Of a stretch of 64,000 nucleotides of DNA, positions 26,937-36,084 are shown piece after piece (position 1 is the first letter of the stretch; each line of letters starts with the position of its first letter). The notes under the pieces were generated by a model. The model worked only from the letters and a program-made list of their open reading frames with translations, had not been told where the DNA came from and made no database searches. A program made the translations under genes and the position numbers. The stretch is from JAJFUV01 sp964384215 (lineage in GTDB: Bacteria; Acidobacteriota; Terriglobia; Bryobacterales; Bryobacteraceae), in NCBI GenBank assembly GCA_964384215.1, contig CAYLLB010000014.1:43335-107334 (forward strand), read 5' to 3'.

Positions 26937-27998
26937 ATGACACCTCGCGAACGTTGGCTCGCCGTACTGGCCGGCGAGAAGCCCGACCGCCAGCCCTGCG
27001 ACTATTGGGGAACGGCCGAAGTCACCAGCCGCCTTATGAAGGACCTCGGTTGCGCGGACGAACGCGCGCTGTACGAGCGCCTTCGCGTCGATAAGCTGAT
27101 TCACCTGGCTCCCAAGCACCGCTTCGCCACCGAAGACACGTGGCATATGCAGTCGCTTTACAGCATCTGGCACATCAAGACCACCGACATCGCTTACGGC
27201 GAAGGCATTGGCACTTACACCGAAACCATAGCGCCTCCGCTCGCTACCGCGACCACCGTCGCTGAGATCGACGCTTTCGATTGGCCTGATCCCGCCGATT
27301 GGGACACCGCCGGCTTCGCCGCGCAGTGCGAGCCATGGAAAGGTTATCCGATCCTGGGCGGCTGCTACGAGCAGTTCTATCTCTACTGCCGGTTGCGCGG
27401 CATGGAGCAGGCGCTCGAAGACGTGGTGGCGAACCCCGGCATCGCCGAGGCCATCCTGGATCACATTTTCCAGATCCATTACGAAGTGATTGATCGCACG
27501 CTGAAGGCGGCGCCCGGCTTGGTCGACATTGTTTACGTGGCCGAGGATCTGGGCACCCAGGAGTCCCTGCTGATGAGCCCGCGGTCGTTTCGCCGCCACC
27601 TGAAGCCGCGCATGCTGAAGATGGCAGAGATGGTGCATTCGCACGGCGTCAAGGTGTTTCATCACGATGACGGTGCCATACGCCCGCTGATTCCGGAATT
27701 GATCGAACTCGGAATCGATATTCTGAATCCCATTCAGTGGCGCTGCCGTGGCATGGAGCGCGAGGGGCTGGCGAGGGATTTCGGGCCCAAATTGGTTTTC
27801 CACGGTGGCGTGGACAACCAGCACACCATGCCGTTCGGCTCCCCCGAAGACGTGCGCCGCGAGGTGGCGGATAACATCCGCATCTTCAGCGCCTGCCGCG
27901 GTTACGTCGTCGCGCCGTGCCACAATCTTCAGGCCAACACGCCGACTGCGAACATCGTGGCGCTGTACGACGCGGTGGAGGAGTTCGGCACGCGATGA
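26937..27998 (+). CDS. URO-D family methyltransferase-like protein
   Basis: This 353-residue TIM-barrel protein belongs to the uroporphyrinogen decarboxylase superfamily, in the branch that includes corrinoid:coenzyme methyltransferases (MtaA/MtbA-like). It starts MTPRERWLAVLAGEKPDRQP, the usual opening of this branch, and has VFHHDDGAIRPLIPELIEL and ILNPIQWRCRGMEREGL, then a late PCHNLQANTPTANIVALY that matches the substrate-side end of the barrel. True HemE is unlikely because the N-terminal RPVxxxPVWxMRQAGR block is absent. Its stop overlaps the start of a RACo-like gene by ATGA, pointing to methyl transfer with a corrinoid protein. The substrate is unknown. Confidence 0.8.
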   Translation: MTPRERWLAVLAGEKPDRQPCDYWGTAEVTSRLMKDLGCADERALYERLRVDKLIHLAPKHRFATEDTWHMQSLYSIWHIKTTDIAYGEGIGTYTETIAPPLATATTVAEIDAFDWPDPADWDTAGFAAQCEPWKGYPILGGCYEQFYLYCRLRGMEQALEDVVANPGIAEAILDHIFQIHYEVIDRTLKAAPGLVDIVYVAEDLGTQESLLMSPRSFRRHLKPRMLKMAEMVHSHGVKVFHHDDGAIRPLIPELIELGIDILNPIQWRCRGMEREGLARDFGPKLVFHGGVDNQHTMPFGSPEDVRREVADNIRIFSACRGYVVAPCHNLQANTPTANIVALYDAVEEFGTR

Positions 27999-29509
27999 GC
28001 GAACTCGTCCGCGTCGACCTCGAGCCGCTTGGCCGCAGCCTGGAGGTTGAGTCCGGTTCCCCGCTGCAGGACCTGTTGTTCGCCAACGGAGTTGAGTTTC
28101 CCTGCGGGGGCCGCGGCAAGTGCAAGCGCTGCCGGGTGAGAGTTCTCTCGGGGAAGCTGACGCCCACGGAAGAAGAGCGCCAGATTCTCGGCGATGCGGA
28201 TGTCGAAGCCGGCTGGCGCCTGGCATGCCGGGCCCGCGTCGAGGGGCCGGTGAAGCTGGACGTGGCGCAGTGGGAAACCACGATCCTGACCGACGAGAGT
28301 GTCTTCGAATTCACGCCATCGTCCGGACTCGGTGTGGCCGTGGACCTGGGGACCACCACGCTGGTCGCGCAATTGCTTGACCTCGCGACGGGCCGCGTGC
28401 TCGCCGTGCGCACCGCACTAAATCCGCAAGCCGCTTACGGCGCCGACGTCATGAGCCGGGTCGAGTTGGCCGTTGCCGGTGGAGGCGCCGCGAAGCTGCG
28501 GGATTTGATCCGGGACGAAATCGGCCGCATGGTGGGCGAACTCGCCGAAGGCCACGCGCTCGACCACCGGAAAGTGCGCGACGTGGTCATCGTGGGCAAC
28601 ACCGTCATGCACCACCTGTTCTGCGGCCTCCCACTCGATAATCTGGCCCGCGCACCATTCGAAACCGACGGCGATGGACTGGTGTCGTTCAAAGCCCGCG
28701 AACTGGCCTGGCCGCTCCCTGACGGGACCCGAGTGCGCTTCCTGCCATGCCTGGGCAGCTTCGTTGGCAGCGACATCCTGGCTGGCATCGTAGCCACCAA
28801 AATGCATCAGAGCGACCAACTGGTGGCGCTGATCGACCTCGGTACGAACGGCGAAATCGTGGTGGGAGGCCGGGATCGCATGATCTGCGCCTCTACGGCG
28901 GCGGGGCCCGCCTTCGAGGGGGGGCGCATCAGCATGGGCATGCGCGCCGCGACAGGCGCCATTTCCGCGGTTTCTGTAGACGACGGGCGGCTCTCATGCA
29001 AGGTGATGGGAGGCGGCGCGCCGCGCGGTCTGTGCGGCAGCGGGCTGGTGGATGCCGTCGCGGCCGGCCTTGAACTCGGCGCGATCTCCGCGCGGGGACG
29101 GATCAAACACGGTAAATCATGGGAGATCCTTAGTCCCGTCAGGCTGACGCAAAACGACGTTCGCGAACTGCAGCTTGCCAAGGGGGCTATCGCCGCTGGC
29201 GTGCGGATCCTGCTGGCGCGGTTGGGCGCGGCGCCGTCCGATGTCACGCGGGTGTACCTGGCCGGGGCGTTCGGCAATTACGTCAGCCGCGCGAGCGCCC
29301 GCCGCATAGGGTTACTCGACTTCCCGCTGGACCGGATCGAACCGGCCGGAAACACCGCCCTGCTGGGAGCCAAGCTCGCCCTCTTCAGCGCCGACCTTGG
29401 AGAGGAACTGCACTCCCGAGTGCGAAGCACAACCGAACACCTCTCCCTGGCGGCGGATCCGGCCTTTCAGGACACCTACGTCGACGAAATGCTGTTCCCG
29501 GCGGCCTGA
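27995..29509 (+). CDS. RACo-like corrinoid-activating ATPase with [2Fe-2S] domain
   Basis: This 504-residue protein matches the reductive activators of corrinoid proteins (RACo, DUF4445/ASKHA family). The N-terminal plant-type ferredoxin domain has C37-x5-C43-x2-C46 and C78 for a [2Fe-2S] cluster. After a linker, the ASKHA ATPase part carries phosphate loops VAVDLGTTTLVAQLLDL, IVGNTVMHHLFCGL and LIDLGTNGEIVV, and a late VYLAGAFGNYVSRAS. It would return oxidised Co(II) corrinoid to Co(I) using ATP. It is translationally coupled to the methyltransferase-like gene upstream. No corrinoid-binding protein gene is nearby. Its last 34 bases overlap the convergent glycosyltransferase gene. Confidence 0.87.
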   Translation: MSELVRVDLEPLGRSLEVESGSPLQDLLFANGVEFPCGGRGKCKRCRVRVLSGKLTPTEEERQILGDADVEAGWRLACRARVEGPVKLDVAQWETTILTDESVFEFTPSSGLGVAVDLGTTTLVAQLLDLATGRVLAVRTALNPQAAYGADVMSRVELAVAGGGAAKLRDLIRDEIGRMVGELAEGHALDHRKVRDVVIVGNTVMHHLFCGLPLDNLARAPFETDGDGLVSFKARELAWPLPDGTRVRFLPCLGSFVGSDILAGIVATKMHQSDQLVALIDLGTNGEIVVGGRDRMICASTAAGPAFEGGRISMGMRAATGAISAVSVDDGRLSCKVMGGGAPRGLCGSGLVDAVAAGLELGAISARGRIKHGKSWEILSPVRLTQNDVRELQLAKGAIAAGVRILLARLGAAPSDVTRVYLAGAFGNYVSRASARRIGLLDFPLDRIEPAGNTALLGAKLALFSADLGEELHSRVRSTTEHLSLAADPAFQDTYVDEMLFPAA

Positions 29510-30669
29510 TCCGGCGCCGGCGGATCGCCCATGACCCGTGCGAGGAACTCCGGTATTTCGAACACGGCGCGATTCTCTATGCGTGCGGCGTTGGCGCGGC
29601 GCCGCTCAAGGCGCTCCGGTTCGAGAAATTCGCGCACCACTGCGTCGATGTGCCGGAAGTTGCGCACGACCTCGCCTACGCCGGTCTCGCGGATCCACAC
29701 GGCGTTGTAGCGCTCCTGCGGCAGGGTCCAGGCGTTGCTCTCCACGATCACCGGGAGCTTCATCGCCAGCGCCTCGCTGACGCTTCCTGGGCCGGGCTTC
29801 CCGATCAGAAAGTCCGCCAGTTGCATGAAACGCGGCACTTCCTTGGTGAAGCCCTCGATGTGGACCGGGATCCGCCAGCGGGCAGCGCGCAGCCGTGCCG
29901 TCAGCTTCGCGTTGCGCCCGCAGATCAGGATGAGTTGCAGGTCGAGGCCGCTCGAGTCGAGCTTACGGGCGATCTTCTCGATTACACCCGAACCCTGTCC
30001 TCCGAACAGCACAATTGCCGTCGTTCGGCCCGGGTCAAGCCCCAGGCGCACGCGCTCCGCGGCCCGATCCCATGCGGCGGGCTCATAGAAGCGCGAGTTG
30101 AGGATCATGCCCGAGGCGCGGAAGATTTTCTCCGGCCGGATACCCATCGAGCGCGCCTGCTCCACAGCCCTGTCCGTGCCACAGACGACGTATTGATCCT
30201 GCGGCTCCAGCCAGAAGTGCGGCGGGTAGTCGGCCAGGTCGGTGAGTACCGTGACCATGGGCGTCCCCGGTAATACATTGTGGAGGCTCTCAAAGATGGC
30301 CCGGTTGAAATTCGGGATCAGGGAGACCGCCAGGTCCGGCCGGCTGCGCCTCCAGTGTTCTTCAATGAGGCGGACCTGCTTCGAGTGGTAGAGCCGGATC
30401 ATCAGGTGCATCCCGCGCGTGAGTTGCGGCGAGCCCAGCGTCCACCCCTTCTTCAGCATGAGGTTGTAGACGTCCTCCAGCCGCAATCCTGTGATCTTGC
30501 GGAACACGTCCAGCGGATCCAGCATCTCCTGCAGGTTCACCAGCCGGATCTCCCAGGGCCGGCCCTGGCGCGTGATCACCTCTCGCAGGGCGTTGGCCGC
30601 GCTGCGATGGCCGCCGCCTGCGTCGAAGAAGAAGAAGTCGATCTTTCGTGCCGCTGCCGGTTGGCTCAT
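29476..30669 (-). CDS. MGDG synthase-like / family 28 glycosyltransferase
   Basis: This 397-residue GT-B enzyme has the N-terminal MGDG synthase-like domain (FFFFDAGGGHRSAANALRE, where GGGHxxAA is diagnostic) and the C-terminal GT28 domain (VLFGGQGSGVIEKIARKL, then DFLIGKPGPGSVSEALAMKL, the UDP-sugar site). It most likely transfers a sugar from a UDP donor to diacylglycerol or another lipid at the membrane. The start is taken at ATG in MSQPAAARK; a longer frame would run into the upstream gene. It is 14 bases from the VWFA-type gene on the same strand. Confidence 0.85.
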   Translation of the reverse strand: MSQPAAARKIDFFFFDAGGGHRSAANALREVITRQGRPWEIRLVNLQEMLDPLDVFRKITGLRLEDVYNLMLKKGWTLGSPQLTRGMHLMIRLYHSKQVRLIEEHWRRSRPDLAVSLIPNFNRAIFESLHNVLPGTPMVTVLTDLADYPPHFWLEPQDQYVVCGTDRAVEQARSMGIRPEKIFRASGMILNSRFYEPAAWDRAAERVRLGLDPGRTTAIVLFGGQGSGVIEKIARKLDSSGLDLQLILICGRNAKLTARLRAARWRIPVHIEGFTKEVPRFMQLADFLIGKPGPGSVSEALAMKLPVIVESNAWTLPQERYNAVWIRETGVGEVVRNFRHIDAVVREFLEPERLERRRANAARIENRAVFEIPEFLARVMGDPPAPDQAAGNSISST

Positions 30670-30683
30670 CCGATGGACTCTTT

Positions 30684-32777
30684 CTATTCTCGCGCACGCT
30701 TCCGCAATTCGAAATCCATCCACTGGACGGCGCTCTCCGTCGTCTTTCGGCCTGAATGGTTGCGCGCGACGACGCGGAGCACGTAGACGCCCTCGGGCGT
30801 ATCGGGGATAAAACGCAGTTCCCGTGCCACGTTGAAATCGCTCCGTCCCCCAATAGCGACGGGGTCAATCGGATGCGGCCGGCCCGTCCAGACGATCTTG
30901 CCGTCTCGAAAGACATGTTCCTGGATCTCGGTTGTTGCAGCCGGTGAAGACTTGGGATTGTACACGGTGAATGAGTAACCGATGGGATCATCCGGCGCGA
31001 AGCGGCGCACGGCGGGTCCTTGTGCCGGCCTGTCCGCATCCGTGCCGCCACCAGTCGCACAGCGCATCTCAATTCCGGACAGGGCCAACTGATTGCGCCT
31101 CAGATCGGGCACTTCAAGAAACTGCCCCGCGGAGCCGACCTTGCCGGAGAAGGCATCTCGCACAGCCGCGCGCACCTGGTAAGGCCCGGGCACCGCAGCC
31201 TCGTGCAGCATCTCAAGAACGAAACCTCGGTTGGCAGCTTCCTCGATCTTATCCGGCTCGATGCGGATTTCGAAACTATGTGCGGTGGGCGCGGCTGTCG
31301 AGCCGTTCGCCGCGAAGGCTGCCACCGCCACGTCAACCTGCGCTTTGCGCCATCCCTCGCCATCCTCCCGGAAGCTGAGGCTGCGGCCGTTGATATGCAA
31401 GTACGTGTGGATAAAAGTACCTTTCGATGGTGCGCTCACAAAGAGCGGCGTAATACGTACGCCGATGCCACTTGAATGGAATGCCGAGGTGATCGCCGCT
31501 AGAAGCTGCCTCTCCGGTGTCTGTGGAACCTGCCTTTGCGGCTTGTCCGCGATACCCACGAAGCCAGCCCTGGTTCGTACACGCAGATCCGGGTGTGTCG
31601 CTTGCACTTTCAGCCGGTGATACTTGGCCCCTCCGCCAAGGGTTGAAAACGTTCCTTCGTCCGGGCTGTAACCCAGTAGGTAGTAACCGCTCTGATCCCG
31701 CACCGCCTGGCGCGCGGCTCCGGCCAGATCGTTCGTCTCGGAGTAGAACAACCCACCGGTTTCGCGAGCCAGGTAAGCCATGCCTTCCTGCTTCTCGTGG
31801 AAATCCCGGTTGCGCTGTTCGAGCTTCTGTTGGATGCCGCCTCCGCGGGTGTTGTCGCTCGCGCGCAGTCCCAGGTAGTGGAGACCCCGGGCGTCGACGG
31901 TGTAGAAGACCACGCCCGCCCGGCTGGCGAGATCCACAAGTTCGCGCACCCGGCTGGGAACGGGATTGCCGTTGCGGACGTCCTCGGGCGAGATGAACAA
32001 TTGGATCCCATCCGAAAAGAGGATCACGGATTTGCGCCCCGGCATCTCTCTCAGTTGTTCGATCGCGTGGGCAAGCGCGCCAAGCGTGCCGAGCGTGTAA
32101 GCCTGCGCGCGGGCACGCTCGAATTCGCGGATGCTTTGCGGCCGGGTGCGCTTGCTCCTGTCGTCGGAGCCGTCGTGCCGAATGTCATTCTCATCAAAGG
32201 CGCGAATGGCATCGATGCCGCCGCGCCCCAGCCCGCTCCATCTCACCTGGTCGATGGCCGTGTGCAGCAGGCGCTTGTCGTTGGTGAATTGCTGCAGCAC
32301 GCCGGAACTCGACGCGGTGCGCAGGATTGCCGCCGCGTCGGCTGCACCCATCTGCTCATCCACAAACTTGCGCAGCGCATCCTTGACCAACGGGAAGCTT
32401 TGCATGGAGATGCCCAGATCGTCCACCACCAACGCGATGGTGCGCCGGGTGGCCTCCCGCACGAGAGGGACCGGCGGCGCCATGGATCGCTGCTTCGCCG
32501 CCAGGCCGCGCTCCTCGGCGGCTTTCAACCTCGCGGGCGGTTTAGCCTCCGCGCCGGGGACTTCGACATAGGAGAAGTGGGTAATCGCCTGCTCCTTGCC
32601 GTCCTGGAACAGTCTGAAATCGTCACGCGTCAGGTTTGGTACGTTGTTTCCATGCTTGTCCGTTACGACGGCGTCGATCTGGACCAGCCTGACAGTCACG
32701 CGCAGCACCGGTTCCTCCATCTGCTGAGCGGAGAGAATAGTTCCTAGCCCAATCAACGCGGTGCGGATAAGCGGCAT
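30684..32777 (-). CDS. VWFA-related Acidobacterial domain protein
   Basis: This 697-residue exported protein has a short signal peptide (about 1-18), the N-terminal strand-rich block VRVTVRLVQIDAVVTDKHG with LTRDDFRLFQDGKEQ, and a von Willebrand A-like domain from about 112 to 320. This is the architecture described as VWFA-related in Acidobacteria. The MIDAS position reads VVDDLGIS (D119-D120...S124), not a clean DxSxS, so metal-dependent adhesion is doubtful. The C-terminal 300 residues are beta-rich and unrecognised. Its function is unknown; it is an outer-surface or periplasmic protein and a good lineage marker. Confidence 0.85.
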   Translation of the reverse strand: MPLIRTALIGLGTILSAQQMEEPVLRVTVRLVQIDAVVTDKHGNNVPNLTRDDFRLFQDGKEQAITHFSYVEVPGAEAKPPARLKAAEERGLAAKQRSMAPPVPLVREATRRTIALVVDDLGISMQSFPLVKDALRKFVDEQMGAADAAAILRTASSSGVLQQFTNDKRLLHTAIDQVRWSGLGRGGIDAIRAFDENDIRHDGSDDRSKRTRPQSIREFERARAQAYTLGTLGALAHAIEQLREMPGRKSVILFSDGIQLFISPEDVRNGNPVPSRVRELVDLASRAGVVFYTVDARGLHYLGLRASDNTRGGGIQQKLEQRNRDFHEKQEGMAYLARETGGLFYSETNDLAGAARQAVRDQSGYYLLGYSPDEGTFSTLGGGAKYHRLKVQATHPDLRVRTRAGFVGIADKPQRQVPQTPERQLLAAITSAFHSSGIGVRITPLFVSAPSKGTFIHTYLHINGRSLSFREDGEGWRKAQVDVAVAAFAANGSTAAPTAHSFEIRIEPDKIEEAANRGFVLEMLHEAAVPGPYQVRAAVRDAFSGKVGSAGQFLEVPDLRRNQLALSGIEMRCATGGGTDADRPAQGPAVRRFAPDDPIGYSFTVYNPKSSPAATTEIQEHVFRDGKIVWTGRPHPIDPVAIGGRSDFNVARELRFIPDTPEGVYVLRVVARNHSGRKTTESAVQWMDFELRKRARE

Positions 32778-32802
32778 AGAACGATAATAGGATGTTTACG
32801 CC

Positions 32803-34893
32803 ATGAACAGACTGCTCCTGCTGCTGCTCTTTGCCACTCTAGCCGCGGCCTCTAACCGGCTGCCGTCGAACCTGCCGCCGGAGATTTACGCCTGGTTCTG
32901 GATGGAGCCGGAGTTTCAACCGGAGGGCTATCGAGCCTTCATCGACCTCATCGCCGATCATTCCAATTTCGGCCTCCTTACTACGAGTCCGCGCCTTCCT
33001 TCGCGGGAGGTCACCGAGCCGGAGACCCACGACCAGGTCAAGCGCGCTGTCCTCTACGCTCATTCGCGCGGTCTTCGCGTGGCCTTCGATCTTGATGTGC
33101 GCCTGGCGCGAGGCGCGTTCCACAAACAGTATCCGGATCAGCAGCAGTGGATGTTGCGCATTGTCGAGGTGCCGGAAAAACAGACGAGTGTAACGGTGCG
33201 GCCGCTCGTACTTTCCGACCACATGACGGGACGCGGAGGATCGTATGAAACGCTGAGTGGAAAGCTCCTGGGAGTCTTCCGGCGAAGCGCTAACAACCAG
33301 CTCGTCGTAGTTCAGTCGGTGCGCGCCGCGGTCGAATCCGCCTCGGAAGTGAGAGTGGGGGTGCCGGCGGGCGCAGGATACATCGTGGCCGCGGCGTTCG
33401 AGTACCGCACGCCGGACGTGTTCGCGCCCGCGCTCCTCGAGTTTCAACGCTCCATCTACGAGCAGTACCGCGACATCCCGCTGGACGGTGCCATGAAAGA
33501 CGAGTGGGGCTTTCCGCCCGTTTACGGTGCGGGTCCGCGCGGGGGCGATTTCTGGTACTCGCAAAGTTTCGCGTCCGCCTGGCGCAAGGCCGGCGGCGGC
33601 GACATGGTCCGTGACTGTGTCCTGATGTACACCGGTGTGGGCGGCACGCACCAGGCGCGTATCAGCGCCGCCAACCGTTACGGGCGCCTGCTGCTCGAAC
33701 GCAATGCCGAAATCGAGCGCTCCTACTATTCAGAACTGAAGCGCGTGTTCGGTGCACAGGCTTTCGCCGGCACGCACGCCACCTGGGGCATCATGCCCAG
33801 CGGCGATGCCTTCAAAAACGGCTACGACTGGTGGTGGGCAACGCGAGACTATGGGCAGACCGACGAGGATTTCCCGATCTCCTTGCGCACTTCCCTGGCT
33901 AAGAAAATGGGCGGACCGGTCTGGTACAACCAGTATTACAACGCGGACATTGAACCGTATGCGAAGGAGGTGTGGCGCGACGCGCGCGCGGGCGGCCGCG
34001 TGAATTTCCATCCTTTGTGGCCGTCGGCAGTGGATGCGGACGCGAATGTGCGCCTGCTCTCGAGCCCCGCTGTCCGGGCGGAGAATCGCATTCGCCTTTT
34101 GAACTATGTGAGCTGGGCGCCGCGGGATTGCCCGGTGGCGGTGGTCTTTGGCCACGCGGCGGCGGCGAACTGGCTGGGCCCGCGCTTCGGTGATCTCGGT
34201 ATCGACTTCGCCGAGTCGATGTGGCGCGAAGGATTTCCCGCCGACATCATCCCGTCCACCGAGATCGAATCCGGCGCTCTCAAAGTCGGCGATGATGGCT
34301 TGGTGCGTTACGGCGTGCAGCAGTACCGCGCCCTGGTGTTTCTGAACACCGAATACGAGCCGCGCAGCACGTTCGAGTTTCTGCGCCGCGCGGCGCGTTC
34401 CCATACCGCCACGTTTGTGCGGGACACAGCCGCGGCCGCGGGCGTAATCCCCGGCGCGGGTCTCGACCCTACGCCCGAACGGGTGGCGGTCTTCCTGAGA
34501 GGTTCCCACACGCTGCACGACGATCCAGCGGATCTGGCCCGTCTCACGGACGGTACCTGCATCCTGGCGCGCGGAGAACGCAACCCGGCGGGCGACGCGA
34601 TTGATGAAACCTTCTACTGCGGCAAGACAAGGGTGCGCGCCCGGGCGACCGGTGTCTTCGCCGTCCGGCTCTCCGGCACCGACGAATTGAAGTCGCTGGC
34701 CGGTTCCGAAGTTCGCCTCGTGGAAGCCGGGAAGCTGCGCTTTGAATTCACACAGCCAATCGACTTCGCCCTTTGGCGGGACGCTCAGGGCGCACTGCAC
34801 GGCGTGGTGCAGGGGAATACACCCGTCCCGGACCGGCTTCTCCAGTTGACAAAGGACTGGGTGCGTCTCGATAACAAAGAGGAAGCACGATGA
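32803..34893 (+). CDS. Large secreted protein of unknown function, possibly glycoside hydrolase-like
   Basis: This 696-residue protein has a clear signal peptide (MNRLLLLLLFATLAAAS). The body looks like a TIM-barrel-like domain with many aromatic residues. Examples are IYAWFWMEPEFQPEGYRAF, DGAMKDEWGFPPVYGAGP, ATWGIMPSGDAFKNGYDWWW and GGPVWYNQYYNADIEPY. A later part (residues about 440-540) resembles the trimerisation or glutamine-amidotransferase-like module of some beta-galactosidase-type enzymes. I cannot assign a family. Aspartate or glutamate in MKDEWG could be catalytic. The gene is divergent from the VWFA gene with only 25 bases between them, and overlaps rmuC by ATGA. Confidence 0.75.
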   Translation: MNRLLLLLLFATLAAASNRLPSNLPPEIYAWFWMEPEFQPEGYRAFIDLIADHSNFGLLTTSPRLPSREVTEPETHDQVKRAVLYAHSRGLRVAFDLDVRLARGAFHKQYPDQQQWMLRIVEVPEKQTSVTVRPLVLSDHMTGRGGSYETLSGKLLGVFRRSANNQLVVVQSVRAAVESASEVRVGVPAGAGYIVAAAFEYRTPDVFAPALLEFQRSIYEQYRDIPLDGAMKDEWGFPPVYGAGPRGGDFWYSQSFASAWRKAGGGDMVRDCVLMYTGVGGTHQARISAANRYGRLLLERNAEIERSYYSELKRVFGAQAFAGTHATWGIMPSGDAFKNGYDWWWATRDYGQTDEDFPISLRTSLAKKMGGPVWYNQYYNADIEPYAKEVWRDARAGGRVNFHPLWPSAVDADANVRLLSSPAVRAENRIRLLNYVSWAPRDCPVAVVFGHAAAANWLGPRFGDLGIDFAESMWREGFPADIIPSTEIESGALKVGDDGLVRYGVQQYRALVFLNTEYEPRSTFEFLRRAARSHTATFVRDTAAAAGVIPGAGLDPTPERVAVFLRGSHTLHDDPADLARLTDGTCILARGERNPAGDAIDETFYCGKTRVRARATGVFAVRLSGTDELKSLAGSEVRLVEAGKLRFEFTQPIDFALWRDAQGALHGVVQGNTPVPDRLLQLTKDWVRLDNKEEAR

Positions 34894-36083
34894 CACTGGC
34901 ATGGTTTGTCGCGGGAGTGGTTTTGGGAGCGCTGGCGGCGGCGCTGATTCTATATCGGAAACTGGCGCAGGTCGAGGCCGCCCGCCAGGTCGCTGAAACG
35001 CGGGTGGCCGCTGCCGACGCGTCCGCGGCCAAAATCAACGAGACCATTCAATCGCTCTCCGACGCGGCGCTGCGTTCCAACCAGGCGTCGTTCCTGGAGA
35101 ACGCCCGCACCACGCTCGACACCGTTCGCGCCCAGATCACCGGGGATCTTGCGCAGCAGCAGACCGCCGTCACGGGCGTGGTCCGTGCGATGAGCGAGAC
35201 CATCCAGCGCCTGGAGGCGCAGAGCAGGGAAATCGAAAGCGCGCGTCAGAAGGTCTACGGCGGCCTGCAACAGCAGATAGAGCGTCTGTCGCGGGAAACT
35301 TCCACTCTCTCCAACGCGCTGCGCGCCCCGCAAGTGCGCGGCCGTTGGGGCGAAACCACGCTCCGGCGCGTGGTCGAATTGGCCGGCATGGTGAAGCACT
35401 GCGATTTTGTCGAGCAGGAAGCCCTGGACTCCGGACGCCTGCGCCCGGACATGGTCGTGATGCTGCCGGGCGGGCGCTCGATCGCGGTGGATGCCAAGGT
35501 GCCGCTCGCGGCGTTCCTGGATGCCGCGGCTGCCGAGGACGATGCCAGGCGCCGCGATGCGTTGAAGCGGCACAGCCAGCATGTGGCTGAGCATGCCGCC
35601 AAGCTGGGCGCCAAAGCCTATTGGAGCCAACTGCAGCCTTCGCCCGAACTGGTCGTGCTGTTTCTGCCGGGCGACCACTTCCTGAGCGCCGCGCTCGAGT
35701 TCAATCCCACGTTGGCCGACGACGCTCTCGAACGCAAGGTTCTGTTGGCGACGCCCGCAACGCTCATCAGCGTCCTGAAGGGTGTCTCCTACGATTGGCG
35801 CCAGCATCAGCTTGCCGAAAGCGCCGAGGAGATTCGCCGCCTTGCCTCCGAACTGTATGAGCGGACGCTCACCGTGCAGGATTACTACGCCGACACGGGC
35901 CGGCACCTGGATCGCGCCGTGCAGGCCTACAACCGCAGCGTGGGCAGTTGGGAGAACCGCCTACTGCCCTCGCTCCGGCGCATCCGCGAGTTGGGTGCCA
36001 CCGCGGGCGAGGAACCCGCGGCGCCGGAGCAAATCGACGTCGTCGCGCGCGATCCAAAGATGCTGGAACCGTTCAAGGACTAA
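34890..36083 (+). CDS. rmuC: DNA recombination protein RmuC
   Basis: This 397-residue protein has one N-terminal transmembrane helix (residues 3-22), a long coiled coil (about 25-130) and the conserved RmuC nuclease-like domain (about 135-345). Key pieces are RGRWGETTLRRVVELAGM, CDFVEQEA, RPDMVVMLPGGRSIAVDAKVP and VLFLPGDHFLSAAL, matching the family. RmuC limits DNA inversions at short repeats. The start overlaps the previous stop by ATGA, and proline dehydrogenase follows after one base, an uncommon context. Confidence 0.95.
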   Translation: MTLAWFVAGVVLGALAAALILYRKLAQVEAARQVAETRVAAADASAAKINETIQSLSDAALRSNQASFLENARTTLDTVRAQITGDLAQQQTAVTGVVRAMSETIQRLEAQSREIESARQKVYGGLQQQIERLSRETSTLSNALRAPQVRGRWGETTLRRVVELAGMVKHCDFVEQEALDSGRLRPDMVVMLPGGRSIAVDAKVPLAAFLDAAAAEDDARRRDALKRHSQHVAEHAAKLGAKAYWSQLQPSPELVVLFLPGDHFLSAALEFNPTLADDALERKVLLATPATLISVLKGVSYDWRQHQLAESAEEIRRLASELYERTLTVQDYYADTGRHLDRAVQAYNRSVGSWENRLLPSLRRIRELGATAGEEPAAPEQIDVVARDPKMLEPFKD

Positions 36084-36084
36084 A

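Noticed and set aside
26937..27998. Calling the URO-D family protein hemE
   Set aside because: The N-terminal arginine-rich HemE signature is absent and the gene is coupled to a corrinoid activator, which points to the methyltransferase branch.
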